Positions 1 through 5,594 of a stretch of DNA of 9,556 bases are shown one piece after another. The translations under genes and the position numbers were made by a program. Location: positions 1 to 9,556 of the forward strand of contig CAYRHS010000121.1 in NCBI GenBank assembly GCA_964424125.1, read 5' to 3'. Source of the stretch: CAYRHS01 sp964424125. GTDB taxonomy: Bacteria > Actinomycetota > Acidimicrobiia > IMCC26256 > JAOSJL01. The notes beneath the pieces were generated by a model. The model saw only the letters and a list, made by a program, of their open reading frames with translations, was not told the origin of the DNA and searched no databases. Within the stretch, counting starts at the first letter, position 1. Each line of letters begins with the position of its first letter.

Positions 1-69
1 CCGGGTGGTGCGCGAGCGGCCGGATGCGGGATGGTCTCCGCTGAACGGTCACGAGCGATGCGCTCCGAC

Positions 70-75
70 GGAGAG
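70..75 (+). promoter_or_regulatory. Ribosome-binding site for the first TetR gene
   Basis: GGAGAG lies just upstream of GTG 80. It decides the start against longer in-frame alternatives that begin at the window edge. Confidence 0.6.
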
Positions 76-79
76 CCAC

Positions 80-667
80 GTGAGCGACGACACCTCGTCC
101 CGGAAGCGCGCCGACGGGTTCCGCCGCCGCGAGCTGATCCTCCGGTCGGCCGCGCAACTCTTCGCGGAACGGGGCTTCGGAGCCACCGGAATCGACGACG
201 TGGGACGAGCCGCCGGCATCAGCGGCTCCGGCGTCTACCGCCACTTCGGCACGAAGGACGAGCTGCTCACCGCGGTCGTCGAACGCGCGGCAGCTCGCCG
301 TACCGAGCGGGTCGCCGCGATCGTCGAGGAGTCCGTCGGCGCCCGGGACACGCTGACGCGTCTGGTGGACGACCTCGTCCAGACGGTGCTCGACGAGCGG
401 TCGGTCTCGGCCGCGCTCTGGCGCGAGCTCCGGCACCTCGACACCACCGGGGCCGGGTGGTGGGACCGGCTCCACCGGTTGAACACGCAGGAGTTCGTGC
501 ACGCGCTCCTCGAGCTGCGGCCGGAGCTCGACGAAGCCGAGGCTCGGGTCCGCGTCGACGCTGTCTACGGCCTGGCGATCTCCGCCGCCGAGGTCGACAG
601 CGGTCTCGAGCGCGAGGTGTTGCGCTCGCTGCTCGTCGCGATGTCCTTACGCGCGCTGTTGCGCTGA
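80..667 (+). CDS. TetR/AcrR-family transcriptional regulator
   Basis: Predicted 195-residue ligand-responsive DNA-binding repressor. Residues about 18-63 form the typical TetR N-terminal domain: an AAQLFAERGFGATGIDDV helix, then the helix-turn-helix RAAGISGSGVYRHFGTKDEL, with the characteristic YRHFGTKDELL recognition-helix end. The remaining residues are the helical ligand and dimerisation domain, ending in ALLR. Length is normal for the family. I start it at GTG 80 because a GGAGAG ribosome-binding site lies at 70-75, 4-6 nt upstream, and the conserved domain begins soon after. The open frame extends further left without a ribosome-binding site. The gene is convergent with the next TetR gene and overlaps its 3' end by 21 bp. 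Its ligand and targets are not visible. No operator or promoter could be recognised in the 79 bases upstream. Confidence 0.9.
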   Translation: MSDDTSSRKRADGFRRRELILRSAAQLFAERGFGATGIDDVGRAAGISGSGVYRHFGTKDELLTAVVERAAARRTERVAAIVEESVGARDTLTRLVDDLVQTVLDERSVSAALWRELRHLDTTGAGWWDRLHRLNTQEFVHALLELRPELDEAEARVRVDAVYGLAISAAEVDSGLEREVLRSLLVAMSLRALLR

Positions 668-1300
668 GGCATCGCCGAGATCGTCGGCGTCGGTGCCCAT
701 CAGTCCGGCCAACGCACCGCCGACGAGCTCGTCCTCGAGGCGCCGACCCCGCAGGGCGGGCTCCGTGTGAGTGACCGAGAAGACGAGCCCGAGCGCGGCA
801 CGGACCATGACGACGGCTTCGCGCTCCGGGCACCCCGGTCGCACCGACCGCAGTGCCCGGACCCACTCGTCCACGACGAATCGGTCGCCTCGGCGCGCGA
901 CCGACCGCGTGCGTTCGCCCGCGAGGAGCCGATCGTGGCGGGCGACCGCGGCCAATGGGACGTCGGCGACCACGGTCCCGACGAGCGTCCGGACCAAGGC
1001 CTCCAGCCGCTCGCGGGGATCGGGCGTGCGCTCGACGACGTCGCGCGTGCGCTCGACGACCTGCGACACCGCACGCTCGATCACAGCATCGAGGATCGCC
1101 TGCTTGTCCCGGAAGTACTCGTAGAGGTTCGCGGGGCTGGTCTCGGCCGTGCTCGCGAGCTCCTCCATGCTGCTGCCGGCGTAGCCGCGCCCGTCGAAGC
1201 AGCGGACCGCGGCCGTCATGATGGCCTCGCGCCGCTCCCGGCGTGCCGAGGGCTTGACCGAAGGCCGATGGTCGGCGTCGTCGTACGACCCGCGCGTCAC
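647..1300 (-). CDS. TetR/AcrR-family regulator, candidate repressor of the adjacent operon
   Basis: Predicted 217-residue TetR-family regulator. Residues about 21-68 carry the DNA-binding domain: REAIMTAAVRCFDGRGYAGS, then MEELASTAETSPANLYEYF and RDKQAIL, with the family-typical NLYEYFRDKQ ending. The C-terminal part is the variable ligand-binding domain. I chose GTG 1300-1298. It is preceded by an AGGGGG run that sits rather close to the start, and it places about 20 basic or polar residues before the domain. The longer open frame up to 1558 would run through the divergent promoter region. The gene is divergent from the flavoenzyme operon at 1499 with 198 bp between the two starts. Matching dyad elements lie upstream of both genes, so autoregulation and control of the operon are likely (inference). 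The gene contains a 21-bp tandem repeat encoding VVERTRD/VVERTPD just after the DNA-binding domain. Its 3' end overlaps the first TetR gene by 21 bp. Confidence 0.88.
   Translation of the reverse strand: MTRGSYDDADHRPSVKPSARRERREAIMTAAVRCFDGRGYAGSSMEELASTAETSPANLYEYFRDKQAILDAVIERAVSQVVERTRDVVERTPDPRERLEALVRTLVGTVVADVPLAAVARHDRLLAGERTRSVARRGDRFVVDEWVRALRSVRPGCPEREAVVMVRAALGLVFSVTHTEPALRGRRLEDELVGGALAGLMGTDADDLGDASAQQRA
1019..1060 (-). repeat. 21-bp tandem duplication inside the TetR gene
   Basis: A 16-base unit GCGTGCGCTCGACGAC (read on the plus strand) occurs at 1024-1039 and again exactly 21 bp later at 1045-1060. On the coding strand this gives residues 81-87 VVERTRD and 88-94 VVERTPD, an in-frame seven-residue duplication in the helix linking the DNA-binding and ligand domains. 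Confidence 0.8.
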
Positions 1301-1341
1301 CCCCCTACGTTCGCGCGCTCGGCCCTCCGCAGGCTCTCGAC

Positions 1342-1366
1342 GAACGAACACCCGTTCACAGAACGG
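1342..1366. promoter_or_regulatory. Candidate TetR operator, copy 1
   Basis: CCGTTC at 1352-1357 and GAACGG at 1361-1366 form a perfect 6-bp inverted repeat around ACA. A further GAACG at 1342-1346 pairs with CGTTC at 1353-1357, giving three half-sites in a row. The element ends about 42-52 bp upstream of the TetR start at 1300, where an autoregulatory operator would be expected. A 14-base core recurs with one mismatch at 1476-1489. Confidence 0.6.
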
Positions 1367-1384
1367 CTCACGCACCTCGTGAGC
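1366..1384. promoter_or_regulatory. Perfect 7-bp inverted repeat
   Basis: GCTCACG at 1366-1372 and CGTGAGC at 1378-1384 are exact reverse complements separated by CACCT. The repeat directly abuts operator copy 1. A second overlapping pair, GCACC 1372-1376 and GGTGC 1386-1390, offers an alternative fold. It could be a second protein-binding site or an RNA hairpin in a leader on either strand. The sequence alone does not decide between these. Confidence 0.45.
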
Positions 1385-1439
1385 GGGTGCAGGCCCACGA
1401 TCCGCGGTGAGTCCCACGGAGCGGCCGAACACCGCCCTG

Positions 1440-1468
1440 TTGACGCTCTGGGGGGCCTTCCGTAGGCT
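1440..1468 (+). promoter_or_regulatory. Sigma-70-like promoter of the catabolic operon
   Basis: TTGACG at 1440-1445 matches the -35 consensus at five of six bases. TAGGCT at 1463-1468 fits the relaxed actinobacterial -10 pattern TAnnnT. The spacer is exactly 17 bp. Transcription would begin around 1475, giving a short leader before GTG 1499 and placing operator copy 2 directly over the start point. Confidence 0.6.
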
Positions 1469-1469
1469 G

Positions 1470-1489
1470 AATCCTCGTTCACAGATCGG
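1470..1489. promoter_or_regulatory. Candidate TetR operator, copy 2
   Basis: CGTTCACAGATCGG at 1476-1489 repeats the copy-1 core with a single A-to-T change. Extending the comparison left, 16 of 20 bases match (1347-1366 against 1470-1489). The half-sites are CGTTC and an imperfect GATCG around ACA. It covers the predicted transcription start and ends 9 nt before the flavoenzyme start codon, a position suited to repression. Confidence 0.55.
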
Positions 1490-1498
1490 GGGGGCGGT

Positions 1499-2659
1499 GT
1501 GAGCACGGGGACCGACGCGAGCCAATCGACCGGATCCCCGGGGGCGGGTCGGGACCACACCGACGACCTCGGCATCTGGAGCTCGACCGAGGAATTCGTC
1601 ACGCTCGCCGAGATCGCTCGCGCCGCCGAAGCGAACACCGAGCGCGGCGCCTGGAACTTCCTCGTCGGCGGCGCCGGAGACGAGCGCGGGCTGGCCGAGA
1701 ACCGCGCCGCCTTCGAGCGCTGGCAGTTCCGCCCGCGCTTCGCCGCCGGCATCTCGCGCCCCGACCCGCGAACCTCGCTACTCGGGGTGGACCTCGCGAT
1801 GCCCGTGTTGACGTCGCCCTTCGGATTCGACGCGCTCTACCACCCCGACGGTCATGCGGCGGTGGCCCAGGCGAACGAGTCGGCTGGCACCGCGATGGTC
1901 GTCCCCGAGATCTCCTCGCGGGCGCTGGAGGACGTCGCGAGCACAGCACCGGAGGCCTGCCGCTTCTTCCAGCTCGTCCCGGCCGGGACCGAAGACAACT
2001 TCCTCCGCATGGTCGAGCGTTGCGCTCAGAGCGGCTACCGCGCCGTGTGCGTGACGGTGGACACGCCGATGGCGGGATGGCGGGAGCGCTCCATGGAGGA
2101 TCGCTTCGTTCCCGACCCGACCCTCGCCCTCGGGAACCACCGCCCCGACCTCGGTGTGGACGAGATCGCCACGCTCAAGGCCCTGGTCACCTTCGAGCAC
2201 CCGACCTGGACGTGGGATCGGCTGGGTGCACTCGGGGAACGCGCCGCGCTCCCCTGGTTCCCCAAGGGCGTACTCACGCGGGAGGACGCGCGAGCCGCGG
2301 TCGACGCCGGCGCCTGCGCCGTCTTCGTCTCGAACCACGGGGGCCGCCAGCTCGAGGCGGCTCCGGCTCCACTCGACGCCCTGGTGGAGGTGGTCGATGA
2401 GCTGGGTGACGAGGTCCCCGTCATCGTCGACGGTGGAGTCCGACGCGGCAGCGACGTCGCCGTCGCGCTCGCACTGGGGGCGGCGGCGGTGGGCCTCGGG
2501 CGGCTTCCCGCTCTGGGCCTCGCGGCGTCCGGCCGTGTGGGAGTCGAGCGGACACTCGCGCTCGTCCGTGAGGAGCTCGTCACCACGATGGCCATCGTGG
2601 GCTGCGATCGGGTCGAGGCGCTCGACCGTTCCCGGCTCCAACGCACGCCGGGTTGGTGA
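1499..2659 (+). CDS. FMN-dependent alpha-hydroxy acid oxidase/dehydrogenase family protein
   Basis: A 386-residue TIM-barrel flavoenzyme of the family that includes glycolate oxidase, lactate oxidase and L-mandelate dehydrogenase, which oxidise 2-hydroxy acids to 2-oxo acids. Visible landmarks: LAENRAAFERWQFRPR (65-80), VTVDTP with Asp188, FPKGV with FMN-contacting Lys256, the signature SNHGGRQ (278-284) with catalytic His280 and Arg283, and DGGVRRGSDV (311-320). By alignment from memory to spinach glycolate oxidase, the two substrate-side tyrosines are replaced: Tyr24 by Phe54 and Tyr129 by Val160. The substrate is therefore uncertain. The first 30 residues are low-complexity and polar, with no signal peptide. 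GTG 1499 is preceded by a G-rich ribosome-binding tract, and this is the first gene after the promoter. Family assignment is secure; whether it is an oxidase, dehydrogenase or monooxygenase is open. Confidence 0.9.
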   Translation: MSTGTDASQSTGSPGAGRDHTDDLGIWSSTEEFVTLAEIARAAEANTERGAWNFLVGGAGDERGLAENRAAFERWQFRPRFAAGISRPDPRTSLLGVDLAMPVLTSPFGFDALYHPDGHAAVAQANESAGTAMVVPEISSRALEDVASTAPEACRFFQLVPAGTEDNFLRMVERCAQSGYRAVCVTVDTPMAGWRERSMEDRFVPDPTLALGNHRPDLGVDEIATLKALVTFEHPTWTWDRLGALGERAALPWFPKGVLTREDARAAVDAGACAVFVSNHGGRQLEAAPAPLDALVEVVDELGDEVPVIVDGGVRRGSDVAVALALGAAAVGLGRLPALGLAASGRVGVERTLALVREELVTTMAIVGCDRVEALDRSRLQRTPGW

Positions 2660-2668
2660 GGCGAACAG

Positions 2669-2674
2669 AGGAGG
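2669..2674 (+). promoter_or_regulatory. Ribosome-binding site for the cupin gene
   Basis: A perfect AGGAGG lies 5 nt upstream of GTG 2680. It settles the start against an in-frame TTG at 2653 that would overlap the flavoenzyme gene. Confidence 0.85.
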
Positions 2675-2679
2675 ACGAC

Positions 2680-3138
2680 GTGACGAGCACGGGCGAGCGG
2701 CAAGCGAAGGGCCAGATCGAGACGACGTGGGACGAGCTCGAGTTCCTCGACACAATGCTCGGCGATGCCGCGATCTTCGACCTAGGCGACCCCGACAACG
2801 AACGGCGACCGGCGGTCGCGATGATCGACTACGCGCCCCACGCGGAAGTTCCTCCACACCACCACGGATGTGACTACCTCTCGTACGTGATCGCGGGTGA
2901 GCTCGAGGTGACCCGCCGCCGCCACGGGCCCGGCAGCGTCCGCGTCGTTCGGGCCGGCACCGCCTACGGACCCCTCAAGGCCGGGCCCGAGGGCGCGCGC
3001 GTCCTCGAAGTCTTCGCCGATCGCTCGCGGCTGATGGCGACCTTCCTCGGGGACAGCGAGCTGGCGCAGCGCTATCGCGACGAACAGGAACGACGCATCC
3101 GCGAGGTCCTGGGTGCCGCCGCCGAACACGAGGGGTGA
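2680..3138 (+). CDS. Small single-domain cupin protein
   Basis: A 152-residue protein with one cupin beta-barrel. The first conserved motif is PPHHHGCDYLSYVIAGELEV (58-77). The second is VVRAGTAYGPLKAGPEG (89-105). Cupins usually bind a metal through HxH, Glu and a later His. Here His60 and His62 are present, but the Glu position appears to be Tyr66 (Asp65 adjacent) and the second-motif His position appears to be Tyr96. The C-terminal 30 residues form a charged helix (ELAQRYRDEQERRIREV). A small cytoplasmic cupin in a catabolic operon may act as an isomerase, a dioxygenase or a metabolite-binding protein; none is demonstrated. It lies 20 nt after the flavoenzyme gene and 1 nt before the next start, so it is surely co-transcribed. 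Confidence 0.87.
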   Translation: MTSTGERQAKGQIETTWDELEFLDTMLGDAAIFDLGDPDNERRPAVAMIDYAPHAEVPPHHHGCDYLSYVIAGELEVTRRRHGPGSVRVVRAGTAYGPLKAGPEGARVLEVFADRSRLMATFLGDSELAQRYRDEQERRIREVLGAAAEHEG

Positions 3139-3139
3139 G

Positions 3140-4378
3140 ATGGGCGAACGCGACTTCCGGATCGTGAGCGTCGACGATCACCTGGTGCAGCCCCCTGACC
3201 TGTGGCAGTCGCGGCTGCCCAACCGGTTCCGCGAGCGTGGCCCGAAGGTCGCGCGAGGTGCGGGCGGTGACCGCAGGCTGTTCCTCTCGCGCTTCGGTCT
3301 CGACACCGACCTCGGCTCGCAGGCGGACGAGGACGAGGAAGCCCCGGCCGGCGACGCCTGGGTCTACGACGGCCAGATCTTCCCGACCACCGGCTCCTCC
3401 GTCGTCGGTGACAAGCAGGAGATGACCGACTTCACGACGCTGCTCGCGTTCCGCTACGACGATCTTCCCGACTACTTCGTCGACCCGGTCGCTCGGACCC
3501 AGGCGATGGACGACGACGGGGTGCTCGCCTCGGTGTGCTTCCCGATGTCGGAGTTCCCACGCTTCTGCGGGCAGTCCTTCCTGGAGGGTGAGGACAAGGA
3601 TCTGGGGCTCGCGTGTATCCGCGCCTACAACGACTTCATGGTCGAAGAGTGGTGTGCCGCTGCGCCCGGACGCTACGTACCGCTCGTGCTCGTGCCACTC
3701 TGGGATGCACAGCTCGCCGCGGAGGAGATCCGGCGGACCGCGGCGATGGGCGCGAAAGCGATCGCGTTCACCGAGGATCCCTTCAAGCTCGGGCTGCCCT
3801 CGCTCCACGATCCCGACAGGGCCTGGGATCCGCTCTTCGATGCCGCGCAGGAGACCGGGATGCCGCTGTGCACGCACATCGGCTCGGCGTCGTGGACACC
3901 CCCCGGGCCGCCCGAGCAACCCTTCACAGTCGGGCTCGCGAACACCACGACACTCTCGACGCTCGCGTTCTACGAGTGGATCCTCTCCGACGTCTTCGTA
4001 CGTTTCCCGAGGGTCCGGCTGGTCCTCTCCGAGGGCGGGATCGGCTGGATCCCGCACGCGATCGAGCACGCGGACTACGTGTGGCACCGACACGGCCGGT
4101 GGACGGGTTCGAAGCTGCCCGAGCCTCCCAGCCACTACTTCCCCGAGCACGTCTTCGGGTGCTTCATCGATGACGAGTTCGGCGCTGCCCACGTGCGCGA
4201 CATCGGGATTAGCAACATCATGCTCGAGACCGACTTCCCGCACGCGGACTCGAGCTGGCCGAACACCCAGAAGATGGCCCGGGAAAGGCTCGACTACCTG
4301 AACGACGACGAGCTGGCCCTCGTCACCAGGGGGAACGCCGAGCGCGTCTTCGACTTCGAGGTCGTGACATCCCCCTGA
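3140..4378 (+). CDS. Amidohydrolase-2 family metal-dependent hydrolase or decarboxylase (first paralogue)
   Basis: A 412-residue TIM-barrel enzyme of the amidohydrolase-2 group, which includes aminocarboxymuconate-semialdehyde and resorcylate/dihydroxybenzoate decarboxylases. Landmarks: N-terminal VSVDDHLVQPPDLW with Asp12-x-His14, CTHIGS with His246, FPRVRLVLSEGGIGWIPH (289-306), and ETDFPHADSSWP with Asp365 and His368. These match the metal-binding pattern DxH, H, D. An acidic insertion around 60-72 (SQADEDEEAPAGD) is absent from the downstream paralogue. ATG 3140 is chosen because GAGGGG lies 4 nt upstream and the conserved strand begins within eight residues. The start lies 1 nt after the cupin stop, implying translational coupling. 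It may decarboxylate or hydrolyse an aromatic or acyl intermediate; the specific reaction cannot be read from sequence. Confidence 0.9.
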   Translation: MGERDFRIVSVDDHLVQPPDLWQSRLPNRFRERGPKVARGAGGDRRLFLSRFGLDTDLGSQADEDEEAPAGDAWVYDGQIFPTTGSSVVGDKQEMTDFTTLLAFRYDDLPDYFVDPVARTQAMDDDGVLASVCFPMSEFPRFCGQSFLEGEDKDLGLACIRAYNDFMVEEWCAAAPGRYVPLVLVPLWDAQLAAEEIRRTAAMGAKAIAFTEDPFKLGLPSLHDPDRAWDPLFDAAQETGMPLCTHIGSASWTPPGPPEQPFTVGLANTTTLSTLAFYEWILSDVFVRFPRVRLVLSEGGIGWIPHAIEHADYVWHRHGRWTGSKLPEPPSHYFPEHVFGCFIDDEFGAAHVRDIGISNIMLETDFPHADSSWPNTQKMARERLDYLNDDELALVTRGNAERVFDFEVVTSP

Positions 4379-4415
4379 CCGGCACCGGACCCGGCGAGTT
4401 GAGAGCGAGGAACAC

Positions 4416-5594
4416 ATGGACTTCCCGATCGTGGACGCGGACACGCACGTCAACGAGCCGCCCGACCTGTGGGAGCGCCGCATGCCGCGGGAGCTACGCG
4501 ATCGCGCTCCCCGCGTCGTCGACGGTCCGCACGGCGGGAAGGCTTGGCGCGCGGACGATGGCCGTACGATGGCCATCAACCGGCTCGTGAACACCGCCGG
4601 GATCTCGGCGACCGACTGGCAGCTGATCCCGTCCGGCGGCTACGAGGAGATGCGGCCCGGTGGCTGGGATCCCAAGGCCCGCATCGGCGACATGGACGTC
4701 GACATGGTGGACGTCCATGTCCTCTTCCCCTCCTATGCACTGCTCGTGAGCCACTCCGACGACACCGAGCTCCACGTCGCCGTCGTGCGCGCGTACAACG
4801 ACTGGTTGGCGGAGTTCTGCGAGTACGCACCCGATCGCCTGCACGGCGTGGCGATGGTCCCCGCGTCCGGCATCGAGGACGCGCTCGACGAGCTCCGACG
4901 GGTGCGTGAGCTACCGAACATCGACGCCGTGGTCCTCCAGACCTGGCCGAACGGCGACAAGTTGGCCCGACACGCCGACGACGACCGCTTCTGGGCGGCC
5001 GCAGCCGATCTCGACATCGGTGTGTGCGCCCACGTGGGCTTCGACATCGCCGGCGAAGCGATGGACTCGATGGACGACCCCGAGATGCTCATGGCGATGG
5101 CGACCCTGCCGTTCATCAACCGCGAGAAGCTGGCGATCGACGCGATGCCGATCCTCTCCGAGATGGTGCTCGGCGGCGTGCTGGACCGGCACCCGCGCCT
5201 GCGCTTCGGCCTCGTGGAGGTCGGGGTGGGGTGGCTCCCATTCTTCATGGAGCAGAGCGACGACAACTACATGCGTCACCGCTTCTGGACGCATACGGAA
5301 CTGACCATGCCGCCCTCGGAGTACTGGCGCCGTCAGTGCTACGCCACGTTCCAGGTCGATCCGTACGGGATCTCGAACCGGGAACGCGTCGGGATCGAGA
5401 CGATCATGTGGTCGTCGGACTACCCGCATGCGGGCTCGGATTGGCCCTACGCGCGGGAGCGGATCGCGACCCAGATGCGCGACGTCCCCGAGGAGGAGCA
5501 ACAGCTCGTTCTCGGCGGCAACGCGGCGCGCTTCTACGGGCTCGACCTCTCCCGAGTCGCCGCAGCGCGCTCGGGCACAGGAGAACGCCGGTGA
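4416..5594 (+). CDS. Amidohydrolase-2 family metal-dependent hydrolase or decarboxylase (second paralogue)
   Basis: A 392-residue protein of the same family as the preceding gene. Landmarks: IVDADTHVNEPPDLWERRMP with Asp9-x-His11, VRAYNDWLAEFCEYAPDRLH (124-143), VCAHVGFD with His206, HPRLRFGLVEVGVGWLPFFM (259-278), and WSSDYPHAGSDWP with Asp335 and His338. The two paralogues share architecture but differ clearly in the middle. Here a methionine-rich stretch (AGEAMDSMDDPEMLMAMAT, 212-230) and a longer segment after His206 may shape a different pocket, or the pair may form a hetero-oligomer (inference). ATG 4416 has a GAGG ribosome-binding site 5 nt upstream. A 37-nt gap follows the first paralogue with no terminator-like hairpin. 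The stop overlaps the ligase start by 4 nt. Confidence 0.92.
   Translation: MDFPIVDADTHVNEPPDLWERRMPRELRDRAPRVVDGPHGGKAWRADDGRTMAINRLVNTAGISATDWQLIPSGGYEEMRPGGWDPKARIGDMDVDMVDVHVLFPSYALLVSHSDDTELHVAVVRAYNDWLAEFCEYAPDRLHGVAMVPASGIEDALDELRRVRELPNIDAVVLQTWPNGDKLARHADDDRFWAAAADLDIGVCAHVGFDIAGEAMDSMDDPEMLMAMATLPFINREKLAIDAMPILSEMVLGGVLDRHPRLRFGLVEVGVGWLPFFMEQSDDNYMRHRFWTHTELTMPPSEYWRRQCYATFQVDPYGISNRERVGIETIMWSSDYPHAGSDWPYARERIATQMRDVPEEEQQLVLGGNAARFYGLDLSRVAAARSGTGERR
5579..5584 (+). promoter_or_regulatory. Ribosome-binding site for the acyl-CoA ligase gene
   Basis: AGGAGA lies 6 nt upstream of GTG 5591, inside the end of the second amidohydrolase gene. It supports that start rather than the far longer in-frame extension beginning at 5024. 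Confidence 0.8.

Larger units (their letters stand above)
1301..1498. promoter_or_regulatory. Divergent intergenic control region
   Basis: This 198-bp non-coding stretch separates the divergent starts of the TetR gene (1300, minus) and the flavoenzyme operon (1499, plus). It holds two copies of a CGTTCACAGA(A/T)CGG element, a perfect 7-bp inverted repeat and a rightward sigma-70-like promoter, each listed separately. No clear leftward -10/-35 pair was found. Confidence 0.7.

Noticed and set aside
5..79. Earlier start for the first TetR gene
   Set aside because: There is no ribosome-binding site and the extra residues are not family-like; GTG 80 has GGAGAG upstream. Nothing else in 1-79 could be assigned.
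1301..1558. N-terminal extension of the minus-strand TetR gene to an ATG at 1558
   Set aside because: It would cover the divergent promoter and operator elements and the start of the flavoenzyme gene. The extra 86 residues show no domain.
1499..2659. Assignment as the mycofactocin-associated flavin dehydrogenase
   Set aside because: The protein keeps SNHGGRQ and the glycolate-oxidase-like N-terminus, it differs from my recollection of that subgroup, and no mycofactocin genes are nearby.
4379..4415. Terminator or internal promoter in the 37-nt gap between the amidohydrolase genes
   Set aside because: No inverted repeat with a T-run and no -35/-10 pair is visible; only a ribosome-binding site was found.
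2975..4594. Long open frame on the minus strand (539 codons) opposite the first amidohydrolase
   Set aside because: Its translation is arginine- and glutamate-rich with no recognisable domain, and it lies opposite a well-supported enzyme gene. It is a typical high-GC antisense shadow.
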